Assembly: GCA_900552145.1 (NCBI GenBank)
Contig: URYW01000005.1
Location: forward strand, 1-52,670
DNA: 52,670 bases
Direction: 5' to 3'
Origin: an uncultured Collinsella sp.
GTDB lineage: Bacteria > Actinomycetota > Coriobacteriia > Coriobacteriales > Coriobacteriaceae
Shown here in pieces: positions 7,671 to 15,453 of the stretch. Every line of letters begins with the position of its first letter. Within the stretch, counting starts at the first letter, position 1. The notes beneath the pieces were generated by a model. It saw nothing but the letters and a program-made list of their open reading frames with translations, ran no database searches and was not told the origin of the DNA. Position numbers and translations under genes: made by a program.

Positions 7671-8402
7671 CTAGTTGCTACGCTGGTGGTAAACCTTGTA
7701 TTTAAACTGATCGGCACGAGCAACCGAGAGCGTATACTCCACAACCTCGTTTGACTCGTTATACGTAGTCCTGACCAAATCGAGCACAGGCGAGCCCTCG
7801 ACAATTCCCAAAAGGTGAGCGTCGGTGGGACGGGCTATGCTCGCATAGAACTCCTCTTCGGCCACGCGAATCTTTTGCTGAAAGTCTTGCTCAATCACAT
7901 CGTAAAGCGGCTTACGCTCCAGCAGCGGTCGCTTTAGGGACAGAAATTGACGAACCGGTAGATAGCTGCGTTCGACCATCATGGGCATGTTGTCGGCAGA
8001 ACGAAGTCGCTTGAGCTTAAAAATGCGATCGCCGATACGCAATCCCATATGCTCGGCCAGATTCTTATCGGCCTCCATCTCGCAAAACTCGAGAATCGTG
8101 GTCTCGGGGTCGCGACCCATCGCGCGCATCTGCTCGGTAAAGCTGTAGGACTGCATAAGATTGGTTGCCTTTGCCGAACGGTCGGTCACAAAGGTACCGC
8201 GACCGTGCTGCCGAACCACCAATCCTAAACGCTCCAGTTCCTGCAGAGCCAGGCGTACCGTAGTGCGCGAGAGACCATAGCGCTCCGATAGTTCGCGCTC
8301 GGAAGGAATCATGTCACCGGCGCGATATTCATGGTCGATCTTTTCGGTCAGAATATCGACCAGCTGATCGTACAGCGGTTGCTTACGCGCTCCGATCGCC
8401 AT
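7671..8402 (-). CDS. GntR/HutC-family transcriptional regulator of the amino-sugar locus
   Basis: 243 residues from the ATG at 8402, preceded by GGAGG. The winged helix occupies about residues 5-75 (SERELSERYGLSRTTVRLALQELERLGLV, then HGRGTFV). A UTRA effector domain follows, with the usual LKRLR, MVERSYLP and the C-terminal YTLSVARADQFKY. UTRA domains bind phosphosugars such as GlcNAc-6-P. It lies between agaS and the PTS operon. TGGTAGTAACCA palindromes upstream of both suggest it controls the locus. The role resembles AgaR2/NagR; the ligand is inferred. Confidence 0.9.
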   Translation of the reverse strand: MAIGARKQPLYDQLVDILTEKIDHEYRAGDMIPSERELSERYGLSRTTVRLALQELERLGLVVRQHGRGTFVTDRSAKATNLMQSYSFTEQMRAMGRDPETTILEFCEMEADKNLAEHMGLRIGDRIFKLKRLRSADNMPMMVERSYLPVRQFLSLKRPLLERKPLYDVIEQDFQQKIRVAEEEFYASIARPTDAHLLGIVEGSPVLDLVRTTYNESNEVVEYTLSVARADQFKYKVYHQRSN

Positions 8403-8486
8403 CCTATCCTCCCATTTTCTCAAACTCGGCTACTACCTTGGGTGTTTAGCATTATCTGTCTGCCACACCCGAATCAACAAGAAAAC

Positions 8487-8520
8487 AAAAGCCGCGCGCT
8501 CTTTCGAGCACGCGGCTTTT
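8487..8520 (-). terminator. Terminator of the PTS operon
   Basis: AAAAGCCGCG and CGCGGCTTTT flank GCTC/GAGC with a short loop. On the minus strand the stem ends in TTTTGTTTTC. It separates the IID gene from gntR. Confidence 0.88.
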
Positions 8521-8586
8521 AACATACACATGGCTTAAGGGGTCGGGGTGTGAGCCGCGTAGGGACACACCCCTCAAGCTAGAGCC

Positions 8587-9669
8587 TTACCAGATGCTCG
8601 GCCAGAGACCAAGCGGGCCAGCGCCCAGGATGCCGAGGACGAAGAGCAGCAGAATGCCCTTGGTCGGGGTCCAGCTGTGCTTAGCGAACATGTAGTAAAG
8701 CAGCAGCGTAAGCATAAGCGGGACGAGCTTCGGGACGATGGTGTTGAGGGTGTCGGCAACAGAGAAGTTGACCGGATCCTCGGTGACGGTAGCGTAGGTC
8801 ACGGACTCCATGCCGTTGCCCAGATCGGCGACGCCGCACTCGACAGCGTTGCCGTCGGCATCGGAAGCGGTAAGGGCGTTGCCGTCCTTATCGGTCATGG
8901 CGATGGTACCGGCCTCAGCGGTCTCGGTATCGATGCCCTCCATACCGGTGAAGTTCTCGGCCTCCTTCTCGGAGACGATCACGGTAGTAGCGGAGAGACC
9001 ACGGGTGGTGCCGTTGGGGATCTGGAGGTTGATCTGGGTGCCACCCATGGTGACGACCAGGCAACCGACGACGAAGACGCCCATGATGGAAGCGGCACGC
9101 GTGAAGGCCTGCATGTTGGCGGTCAGAGCGTCAATAGCGCTGGTGCCAAGCTTGTAGGACCAGTTCATGAGCCAGAAGCGCAGAGCGAACTGGACGACGT
9201 TGAAGATCACCAGGAAGATGATCGGTGCAGCGGCGTTGCCGTTGATGGCCATGTTGGAGGTGATGCCGGCCGTGATAGGCACGAGCGTCAGCCAGAACAG
9301 GGCGTCACCGATACCACCGAGCGGGCCCATTGCGGCGACGCGGACGGCGCGGATCGTGGGGATGTCAACCTTGTTCTGCTCGAGCGAAAGCACGATGCCC
9401 ATAACAAAGGTGACAAGGAACGGGTGGGTGTTGAAGAACTCCAGGTTGTGGCTCATGGAAGCCGCGAGGTCGTTCTTGTTGGTGTGGATCTTCTCCAGAC
9501 CGGGGATGATGGAGTAGAGCCAGCCAGCGGCCTGCATGCGCTCGTAGTTGAACGATGCCTGCAGGAAGCAGGAGCGCCAAGCCATCTTGTTGAGGGTCTT
9601 CTGGTCGAGCTGCGGAGCAGGAGTGAGATCCTCGTAGTGCTCCGGGATCACATACTCATTAGATGCCAT
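8587..9669 (-). CDS. PTS mannose/GalNAc-family IID component with an extra domain
   Basis: 360 residues from the ATG at 9669, overlapping the IIC stop by 11 bases. The N-terminal cytoplasmic part and first half are typical (LNKMAWRSCFLQASFNYERMQ; MGPLGGIGDALFW, residues 114-126). The C-terminal membrane region (TIVPKLVPLMLTLLLYYMF) is also typical. Between them, about residues 222-300, is an acidic, Gly/Thr/Ala-rich stretch of about 80 residues that normal IID proteins of about 280 residues lack. With IIC it forms the membrane channel that imports the sugar. Expression is presumably from the promoter before IIA. Confidence 0.9.
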   Translation of the reverse strand: MASNEYVIPEHYEDLTPAPQLDQKTLNKMAWRSCFLQASFNYERMQAAGWLYSIIPGLEKIHTNKNDLAASMSHNLEFFNTHPFLVTFVMGIVLSLEQNKVDIPTIRAVRVAAMGPLGGIGDALFWLTLVPITAGITSNMAINGNAAAPIIFLVIFNVVQFALRFWLMNWSYKLGTSAIDALTANMQAFTRAASIMGVFVVGCLVVTMGGTQINLQIPNGTTRGLSATTVIVSEKEAENFTGMEGIDTETAEAGTIAMTDKDGNALTASDADGNAVECGVADLGNGMESVTYATVTEDPVNFSVADTLNTIVPKLVPLMLTLLLYYMFAKHSWTPTKGILLLFVLGILGAGPLGLWPSIW

Positions 9670-10459
9670 CTTCGAAGTCACCTCCGTCAGAAACAGCTGC
9701 ACCCTTCAGCTCGGTCTGCTGCTGGAAGTCCCAGAAAGCGATGCCGAAGCCGATGAGAGCGAGGATGAGCAGAGCAGGGGTTGCCAGCGAATCGTTGGCA
9801 ACGGTGATGAGCGCGAGGCCAAAGCCCATGAGGAAGAAGCCCCACATATCGCGGTTCATCATAACCTTGAGCAGGACGGCGAAGCCGACGAAGCGCATCA
9901 TGCCGCCTGCAGCGGACAGACCGGTCTGCAGCCAAGTCGGGATGGCGGAAGCGATGGTCTGACCAATGGTAGCGCCAGCGATGAAGAACAGGGTGACGAC
10001 GACAGCGAAGATCAGGCCGAGCAGAGCCATGGCGAAGTAGTTCAGGCGCTCGATGCCCTTGGTGTCCGCGTTGTGAGCCATGTTATCGGCCGTGGACATA
10101 AGCGGGGACATAAGCGTGAAGACCAGGGTAACGCCAAGCTGGCCAAGCAGAGCGAACGGAATGGCGAGGCCGACTGCCGCGTTGGGCTCGAGGCCCGTGG
10201 CGATAGCGAGAATGGCTGCCATGATGCCGCCGATGACGGCGTTAGGCGGCTGAGCGCCTCCGATCGGCATGTTGCCGATCGTCATGAGCTGATAGGTACC
10301 ACCCACGAGAAGACCGGTGTTGAGGTCGCCAAGGATAAGACCGATGACGGCGCCGGTGACGATGGGCTGATAGAGAGACTCGAGGAAGTCAAACTGGTCG
10401 ATTGCCGCGATGAACGTGACGACGAAGACCAGAGCGATCTGGATGATCGAGTATTCCAT
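9659..10459 (-). CDS. PTS mannose/GalNAc-family IIC component
   Basis: 266 residues, nearly all hydrophobic with repeated membrane helices. It has the IIC marks QFDFLESLYQPIVTG and GLILGDLNTGLLVGGTYQLMTIGNMPIGGAQPPN, which form part of the sugar site. It is the membrane permease partner of IID and takes the sugar delivered for phosphorylation by IIB. Gene order IIA-YajC-IIB-IIC-IID on one strand indicates one transcript. Substrate is inferred to be GalNAc or a close relative because NagA and AgaS are beside it. Confidence 0.93.
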   Translation of the reverse strand: MEYSIIQIALVFVVTFIAAIDQFDFLESLYQPIVTGAVIGLILGDLNTGLLVGGTYQLMTIGNMPIGGAQPPNAVIGGIMAAILAIATGLEPNAAVGLAIPFALLGQLGVTLVFTLMSPLMSTADNMAHNADTKGIERLNYFAMALLGLIFAVVVTLFFIAGATIGQTIASAIPTWLQTGLSAAGGMMRFVGFAVLLKVMMNRDMWGFFLMGFGLALITVANDSLATPALLILALIGFGIAFWDFQQQTELKGAAVSDGGDFEDGI

Positions 10460-10549
10460 CTTGCTCCTCCTTTCAAAATGTATGTACGCACTTTGGATTT
10501 CACGTACAGAACGTCAGGGTTTCACTCCTGACAACGTGGATCACGAGGA

Positions 10550-11032
10550 TTACGAGAAGAGCTTGCTCGTGTCCTCAACAGGCGTGCTCGGAACGCGCCT
10601 GATCTCCAACTCCACCCCCAATTCCTGCAGCTCTTTAAACGCAGCGACATCCTCGTCGTTAACTGCGACGGAGGTGGCGACTTGGCGCTTTCCTTCCGAC
10701 ATGTGCATGTTGCCGATGTTTACCTTCTTTATAGGCACACCGCCCTTGACGAGCGTAAGCACGTCTTCCGGTGTTTCGGCCACGATGAAGATCTTCTGGC
10801 GCGGGCTCGCCTTGCCAATGACGTCGATGGTCTTCTGCAGAGAGAAGAAACGCGTAGCGACGCCGGCGGGAGCGGCCATCTTCATGAGGTTCTGGCGCAT
10901 GGTGTTGGACGCCACGTCGTCGTTGGCGACGAGGATGAGGTTGGAGCCCAGGGTGGAGTTCCACTGGGTGGCAACCTGACCATGAACCAGTCGGTTATCG
11001 ATGCGGGTAAGAAGAATGTTGGGTTCTGCCAT
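10550..11032 (-). CDS. PTS mannose/GalNAc-family IIB component (active)
   Basis: 160 residues. The phosphorylation site is intact: RIDNRLVHGQVATQW, with His17. The rest fits the family (SNLILVANDDVA; LVKGGVPIKKVNIGNMH). It accepts phosphate from IIA and passes it to the sugar bound by IIC/IID. It is the parent-type copy of the inactive IIB at 62-574. A 90-base gap separates it from IIC. Confidence 0.95.
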   Translation of the reverse strand: MAEPNILLTRIDNRLVHGQVATQWNSTLGSNLILVANDDVASNTMRQNLMKMAAPAGVATRFFSLQKTIDVIGKASPRQKIFIVAETPEDVLTLVKGGVPIKKVNIGNMHMSEGKRQVATSVAVNDEDVAAFKELQELGVELEIRRVPSTPVEDTSKLFS

Positions 11033-11068
11033 GTTGATCAGCTTCCTTTCGTTATTTGCTGACGACAG

Positions 11069-11350
11069 TTACTTGATCTCCTGAATCGCGTAACGCGAAA
11101 CATCTACGACGGCTCCGGATCGGACTTTGATCTGGACCTTCTCGCCTTCGATGCCTTTGACGGTTCCGTAGATACCGCCGGCGAAAAGAACCTCTTGACC
11201 CGGCTTGAGCTCGGTGTGCAGCTCCTTGAAGTACTTCTGCTTCTTCTTCATGTTGATTTGCGACCAGATGGTGTAAATCAAGCCCATGATGACAAGCAGG
11301 CCTAAAAGGGCGACCGAGGAGCTCAGGACGTTGGCTCCGAAATCGGCCAT
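11069..11350 (-). CDS. YajC-like membrane protein inside the PTS operon
   Basis: 93 residues. There is one N-terminal membrane helix (VALLGLLVIMGLIYTIWSQ, about residues 13-31). A basic KKKQKYF segment and a YajC domain follow: LKPGQEVLFAGGIYGTVKGI...VRSGAVVDVSRYAIQEI. YajC normally sits beside SecDF in the translocon. Here it lies between IIA and IIB and shares one base with IIA (11350). It may help insert or stabilise the IIC/IID channel; this is inference. No secD or secF is in the window. Confidence 0.85.
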   Translation of the reverse strand: MADFGANVLSSSVALLGLLVIMGLIYTIWSQINMKKKQKYFKELHTELKPGQEVLFAGGIYGTVKGIEGEKVQIKVRSGAVVDVSRYAIQEIK

Positions 11351-11793
11351 TAGATGCCGTCCTCGTCGCCGAAGATATCCTCTTCGTCGGAGCCGGCAAC
11401 GGATGCGACCGTCTGGGCGGTGATGCCCGTCTGGCCAACGGTCACGGCCTGCTCGCCAAGCTCGGCGAGCGTGGCGTTGCCGCGGAGGAACAGAAGCTCA
11501 ATAACCATGGGAAGGTTGGTGCCGGTCAGAACCTCGACGTTGTCGACATCCTGGGCAATCATCATCGCCTGGTTGAACGGGGTGCCACCAAGCAGGTCGG
11601 TAAAGACGAGCACGCCATCGCACTCCTCGCGCATGGCGGTAATAGCGGCGCGGAGATCCTCACCGTAGGAAGCAGCCTGGTCGCCCTCAAAAGGAACGAC
11701 GGTAAAAGCGGGCTGGTCGCCAGCAACCATAGCGATAGCGCTTGCGAGGCCGGGTGCGAACTGTCCATGACCGGTAAGAATAAAGCCAACCAT
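11350..11793 (-). CDS. PTS mannose-family IIA component
   Basis: 147 residues. The start MVGFILTGHGQFAPGL carries the phosphorylated His9. TDLLGGTPFNQA near residue 66 is the second family mark. It takes phosphate from HPr and gives it to the IIB at 10550. The C-terminal 25 residues after the EIIA-Man fold are acidic (SDEEDIFGDEDG). As the first gene of the operon it follows a leader of about 630 bases with operator-like sites. Confidence 0.93.
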   Translation of the reverse strand: MVGFILTGHGQFAPGLASAIAMVAGDQPAFTVVPFEGDQAASYGEDLRAAITAMREECDGVLVFTDLLGGTPFNQAMMIAQDVDNVEVLTGTNLPMVIELLFLRGNATLAELGEQAVTVGQTGITAQTVASVAGSDEEDIFGDEDGI

Positions 11794-11893
11794 TCAAATT
11801 TCCCTTCCGAAGGTGTGTACGATCTGAGTCCGATGATTTTCGGAAGCCAGCGGGCGCTCGCCCTTAAAGCTTCTTAGAAAGCGTACTTTGAAG

Positions 11894-11925
11894 ACCAGTG
11901 GTTTCTAAACTGGTAGTAACCACGT
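11894..11925. promoter_or_regulatory. Paired operator-like sites upstream of the PTS operon
   Basis: ACTGGTAGTAACCACGT (11909-11925) carries the same TGGTAGTAACCA core as the site before agaS. It overlaps a second inverted repeat, ACCAGT...ACTGGT, spanning 11894-11914. The pair lies about 100-130 bases before the IIA start. The divergence from a perfect palindrome is one base. Confidence 0.7.
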
Positions 11926-12015
11926 GACGTGTTGTTGTCACTATATCACCCCAGAAGAGGTCGCTTTCGTTGATTCATACGGTAAAACGTTTTTGCACCG
12001 CTCACGGTGATAAAT

Positions 12016-12030
12016 CGACCGTTTACCGGT
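12016..12030. promoter_or_regulatory. Repeated motif CGACCGTTTACCGGT
   Basis: This 15-base motif recurs as CGACCGTTCACCGGT at 12234-12248. ACCGTTCACCG also appears inverted at 12217-12227. All are in the long leader before the PTS operon, and the last two form a hairpin. They look like binding sites of a second, unidentified regulator. Confidence 0.4.
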
Positions 12031-12188
12031 CGTTAACACTTCTACCTGCGGTTTTGAAACCGTTCCGAAATGCTTTGGCAAAAGATCGGATCTTTTCCTG
12101 TGTCTAAACAACGCAGGGCGGCTAAAAATAGCGTGTAGAAAAATTGCAGGTCATTGTGAAGATATGTGAATTGGTCTTTTTGACTTAA

Positions 12189-12207
12189 TACCAGTTAGAA
12201 CCAGTTT
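12189..12207. promoter_or_regulatory. Third, weaker operator-like site in the PTS leader
   Basis: On the minus strand AACTGGTTCTAACTGGTA shares TGGTnnTAAC with the other two operators. It has a second TGGT in direct rather than inverted order. It lies about 400 bases upstream of IIA, so it may mark an upstream promoter or permit looping. Confidence 0.4.
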
Positions 12208-12216
12208 TGAGATTAT

Positions 12217-12248
12217 CGGTGAACGGTAGTTTTCGACCGTTCACCGGT
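12217..12248. promoter_or_regulatory. Hairpin built from ACCGTTCACCG motifs
   Basis: CGGTGAACGGT and ACCGTTCACCG form an inverted repeat around AGTTTTCG. Together with the copy at 12016 this makes three copies of the motif in the roughly 630-base stretch between the IIA start and the next gene. The rest of that stretch shows nothing else I can name. Confidence 0.4.
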
Positions 12249-12345
12249 TACTTGCAATCGTTTGCAGTTGTTTTCCCAGATGAATTAGGGAAGCGCGATG
12301 GAGCGCTTGCGCGGGCGCAAGGCCTGCCCCAGTGGTTTCGGCAGC

Positions 12346-12386
12346 AATAAGCCCGCTAGAACGTTGTCCGTTCTAGCGGGCTTATT
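12346..12386. terminator. Terminator downstream of the SurA-like gene
   Basis: AATAAGCCCGCTAGAACG and CGTTCTAGCGGGCTTATT form a perfect 18-bp stem with a five-base loop. It lies 40 bases after the minus-strand stop at 12427. A T-run is short, but stem strength makes a terminator likely. Confidence 0.8.
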
Positions 12387-12426
12387 CAGATATTTCGGTT
12401 ACGCGCTCGGCGGCTCAGACAGATCT

Positions 12427-13521
12427 TTATGCAAACAGACCATAGATGCTGATGTTGGCCTTGGCATACAGGCCGTTAGCATACTCGGTCCACTTGGAGC
12501 TGGCGCTCGAAGCCTGCGAAGAGTACTGCTGGTAGGCGGTGTAATAGGCGGTCATGGCCTGCTTGTAGGTAGCGCTATCAGCCGTAAAGGCATCGTCAGC
12601 GAAGGCCTTAGCGTAGGTGCTATCGGCGTCCTTCCAGGTGCCCTTTTCGCTATCCCACTCGTCGCCGGCAAGTTTGATGATGTAATCGGCGTAGTCCTTG
12701 CTCGCGGTCTCCTCGTTGCCATCAGCAGGCTCGGTCGGGGCGGTCGGCATGCTTGCGGAGCTATCGCCCACCTTCTTCTTGTAGAGCTTCTGCAGCGTCG
12801 CGGACTGACGGACGATCTGCTTGGCCTGGTCCTTGGACACGCCATGCTGCGTGGCCATGGTCTTGTAGTCCGAAGTGCCGATGGAATCCTCGGCGTACTT
12901 CTTCATCTCCTTAGAAGAGACGGTGATGCCCTCGTCCTCGGCAGCGTCGAGCAGGATCTTGTTGCGCACGTAGGACAGGATGACGTCGGCAGAGGGAGCG
13001 GTGTAGTTGCCATCGCCATCCTTGACGGTGTCGAGGCTGTACTGGCTCTCAATGGCCTCGCGCGCGGTGATGTCGCTCTTCTTGCCGTTGTAGCTGTAGC
13101 TTGCCACGGTCGAATCGAGCTGGTCCTCGGTGAGGGTCGCCGAGCCGCCGCCCTTGCCGCCAAAACCACCGTTGCCGATAAAGAAGCCGACCACAGCAGC
13201 GATCACGACTGCAACCGCGAAGGCGGCAATCATCGTCTTCTTGTGCTTGGATGCGCGGTCGTCTTCGTCGGAACCCAGGATATCGTCGTCCTCGTCCTGC
13301 TCCTGGGGCATGAGGTTCTCGTCGGCGGCGTCCGCGGCGATCTTTGCCTCCAGGCGAGCGTCCTCCTCCTCGACAGTCGTGCCGGCGGCAATATGTTCGG
13401 CAGACGTGCCGGCGACCAGGTCGATCTTCTCGTCCTCATCACCGTCGGGGCCTTCGCCGCGCTCGATGATCTGGATGCCGTCGATCTCGTCCTTCTCGTC
13501 TTTCTTTTGAATCAGACCCAT
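12427..13521 (-). CDS. Membrane-anchored SurA-like (foldase-type) protein
   Basis: 364 residues. The first about 90 are very acidic and charged (DEDDDILGSDEDDRASKHKK) and should be cytoplasmic. One membrane helix follows (TMIAAFAVAVVIAAVVGFFIG, about residues 95-115). Outside the cell lies a SurA N-domain-like helical region (ITAREAIESQY, ADVILSYVRNKILLDAAEDEGITVSSKEM, then a Ser/Ala/Tyr-rich end). No PPIase domain is visible, so a chaperone or holdase role for exported proteins is more likely than isomerase activity. It seems to be a single gene between two terminators, with AAGGAG before the ATG. Confidence 0.75.
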   Translation of the reverse strand: MGLIQKKDEKDEIDGIQIIERGEGPDGDEDEKIDLVAGTSAEHIAAGTTVEEEDARLEAKIAADAADENLMPQEQDEDDDILGSDEDDRASKHKKTMIAAFAVAVVIAAVVGFFIGNGGFGGKGGGSATLTEDQLDSTVASYSYNGKKSDITAREAIESQYSLDTVKDGDGNYTAPSADVILSYVRNKILLDAAEDEGITVSSKEMKKYAEDSIGTSDYKTMATQHGVSKDQAKQIVRQSATLQKLYKKKVGDSSASMPTAPTEPADGNEETASKDYADYIIKLAGDEWDSEKGTWKDADSTYAKAFADDAFTADSATYKQAMTAYYTAYQQYSSQASSASSKWTEYANGLYAKANISIYGLFA

Positions 13522-13559
13522 ATCAGTTACTCCTTGTTAGGAAACATAGTCCCCAATAG

Positions 13560-13588
13560 AATACGCCCGGCAGAGCGCCGGGCGTATT
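13560..13588 (-). terminator. Terminator downstream of isocitrate dehydrogenase
   Basis: AATACGCCCGG and CCGGGCGTATT form an 11-bp stem just after the minus-strand operon that ends at 13648. The tail on the minus strand is CTATT, so it is a weak T-run. Confidence 0.7.
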
Positions 13589-13647
13589 GATTCTTAGGTT
13601 ATACGCAAACACTTAAGTACTATTTAGGCGTTTGCAGCGTGCATACC

Positions 13648-14733
13648 TTAGACCAGGTGCGCGATAACGGCATCGGCAAAGGCCTGCGTGCCCACGGCGC
13701 CCTCAACGGAGCCGGTCTGGGCACGACGCACGTCACCGGTAACCTGCTCGCCCTCGTCGAGCGTGGCAGATACGGCGGCACGAATGCGATTGGCAGCATC
13801 GTTCTCGCCCAGGTGATCGAGCATCATCGCAGCAGAGAGGATCTCGGCCGTGGGGTTGGCGATATCCTGGCCGGCGATATCGGGCGCGGAGCCATGCGTA
13901 GCCTCAAAGATGGCGCAGTCGGCACCGATGTTGGAGCCGGGGGCCATGCCCAGGCCGCCCACCAGGCCGGCGCACAGGTCACTCACGATGTCGCCGTACA
14001 GGTTGGGCAGCACCAGGACATCGAAGTCGTTGGGGTTCTGGACCAGGCCCATGCAGGTGGCGTCGACGATCTTGTCGTTGAACTCGATATCAGGATAGTT
14101 GGCGGCCACCTCGCGCGCCACGCGCAGGAACAGGCCGTCGGTCGCCTTCATGATGTTGGCCTTGTGCACGGCCGTCACCTTTTTGCGGCCGCAGCGGCGG
14201 GCATACTCAAAGGCATACTCCACAATGCGGCGGCTCTTGGCGATAGAGATCGGCTTGATCGAGATCGCGGAATCGACGGCGAAGGTCTTTTGGCCCAAAC
14301 GCTCGACAAGCTGCGAGAGTTCCTCGACCTCGGCAGCGCCCTCATCGAACTCGATACCGGCGTAGAGGTCCTCGGTGTTCTCGCGCACAATAACCAGGTC
14401 AACGTCGCGGAAGCGCGAGCCATCGCCCGGCTGCGACAGGCAAGGTCGCACGCAGGCGTACAGGTCGAAGTGCTTGCGCAGGGCCACGTTGACGCTGCGG
14501 AAACCCGTGCCGACCGGTGTGGTGATGGGGCCCTTGATGGCAACCTTGGTCTCGGCGACCGCATCGAGCACGTGCTGGGGCAGCGGCGTGCCAAACTCGT
14601 CCATGACGCCGGCGCCGGCCTCCTGGACGTTCCAGTTGATCTGGACACCAGTGGCCTCGACCACGCGGCGCATGGCCTGCGTAATCTCGGGACCGATACC
14701 GTCACCGGGAATCAGGACTACATCGTGCGCCAT
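13648..14733 (-). CDS. NAD-dependent isocitrate dehydrogenase (isocitrate/isopropylmalate dehydrogenase family)
   Basis: 361 residues. VLIPGDGIGPEI opens the fold. The substrate loop reads GTGFRSVNVALRKHFDLYACVRP. RENTEDLYAGIEF supports isocitrate over isopropylmalate. VHKANIMKATDG carries the catalytic Lys, and the Asp metal site is in NLYGDIVSDL; GSAPDIAGQDIANPTAEILS follows. It oxidises isocitrate to 2-oxoglutarate, giving glutamate precursors. It is the last gene of a four-gene minus operon, only 6 bases after the HEAT gene. Homoisocitrate or tartrate dehydrogenase activity is a less likely alternative. Confidence 0.88.
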   Translation of the reverse strand: MAHDVVLIPGDGIGPEITQAMRRVVEATGVQINWNVQEAGAGVMDEFGTPLPQHVLDAVAETKVAIKGPITTPVGTGFRSVNVALRKHFDLYACVRPCLSQPGDGSRFRDVDLVIVRENTEDLYAGIEFDEGAAEVEELSQLVERLGQKTFAVDSAISIKPISIAKSRRIVEYAFEYARRCGRKKVTAVHKANIMKATDGLFLRVAREVAANYPDIEFNDKIVDATCMGLVQNPNDFDVLVLPNLYGDIVSDLCAGLVGGLGMAPGSNIGADCAIFEATHGSAPDIAGQDIANPTAEILSAAMMLDHLGENDAANRIRAAVSATLDEGEQVTGDVRRAQTGSVEGAVGTQAFADAVIAHLV

Positions 14734-14739
14734 AATCTG

Positions 14740-15438
14740 TTACTCCTCGTCTTCGGCGGCCTCAGATTTTTTAACGCTAGCACGCTTCTTCTTTTTGGAG
14801 AGATCCAGGCCAAAACGTTTAACAAGCATTTCGCAAATCTCGCTCGAACGGGCCTTGAGATAGCTGCCCTTGCCGTTCTCGGCGTCGAACTTAAGGCGCA
14901 GCGCGAGCTTCTCGGCAACCTCGGCGTCGATCTCGCCCTGGCAAAACTCGTACAGGCAACCGAGCATGTCGCGATACTCAAGGTCGCCGTGGTAGCACTG
15001 GATAGCCTCGTCCAGGATGGGCCAAGCCTCGCGCGAACGCTCGACGCTCGTGGCACCCCACACGCACAGCAGGCGGAAGGCAGCATAGCGCAGCGTGGAG
15101 GAGATCTCGTCGAACAGTGCGGTCTCGGCACCCTCAAAGGCATCGCCCAGCTGCTCGGGGCAGGTGGTGGCGAGCGCCGTCAGGGCATCGAGGGCCTCCC
15201 AGCGGGTCTGAGCCTCGGGGCGGTCGAGCGCCTCGATCAGCGCGGGCACGCAGGGCACGACGCGCTGCGGATCGCGCTCGGCAAGCAGGTGCAGCACGCG
15301 GGCGGCAAACTGGCGGATGCGGCGCGTGGGGCAGCCGAGTTCCTTGACCAGACGGTCGACGGCGTTCTCGTTCTCCTCTGCCAGCTGAAGCTGTGCCAGC
15401 TCCTCGTCGGTGAGCTGTTCGTCTTTGTTTTCTGCCAT
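14740..15438 (-). CDS. HEAT-repeat-like protein
   Basis: 232 residues, helical. Two or three HEAT-like repeats can be seen from about residue 30 to 130 (RRIRQFAARVLHLLAERDPQRVVPCVPALIEALDRPEAQTRWEALDALTAL). A Lys-rich end follows (SKKKKRASVKKSEAAEDEE). HEAT repeats serve as binding scaffolds; no catalytic motif is seen. It sits between the small membrane protein and isocitrate dehydrogenase in one operon, which does not reveal its partner. Confidence 0.7.
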   Translation of the reverse strand: MAENKDEQLTDEELAQLQLAEENENAVDRLVKELGCPTRRIRQFAARVLHLLAERDPQRVVPCVPALIEALDRPEAQTRWEALDALTALATTCPEQLGDAFEGAETALFDEISSTLRYAAFRLLCVWGATSVERSREAWPILDEAIQCYHGDLEYRDMLGCLYEFCQGEIDAEVAEKLALRLKFDAENGKGSYLKARSSEICEMLVKRFGLDLSKKKKRASVKKSEAAEDEE

Positions 15439-15453
15439 AGTTACCTCTTCTTA

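Noticed and set aside
11069..11350. Considered as evidence that a sec operon is nearby
   Set aside because: No secD, secF, tgt or queA-like gene is seen; the gene is embedded between IIA and IIB of one PTS operon.
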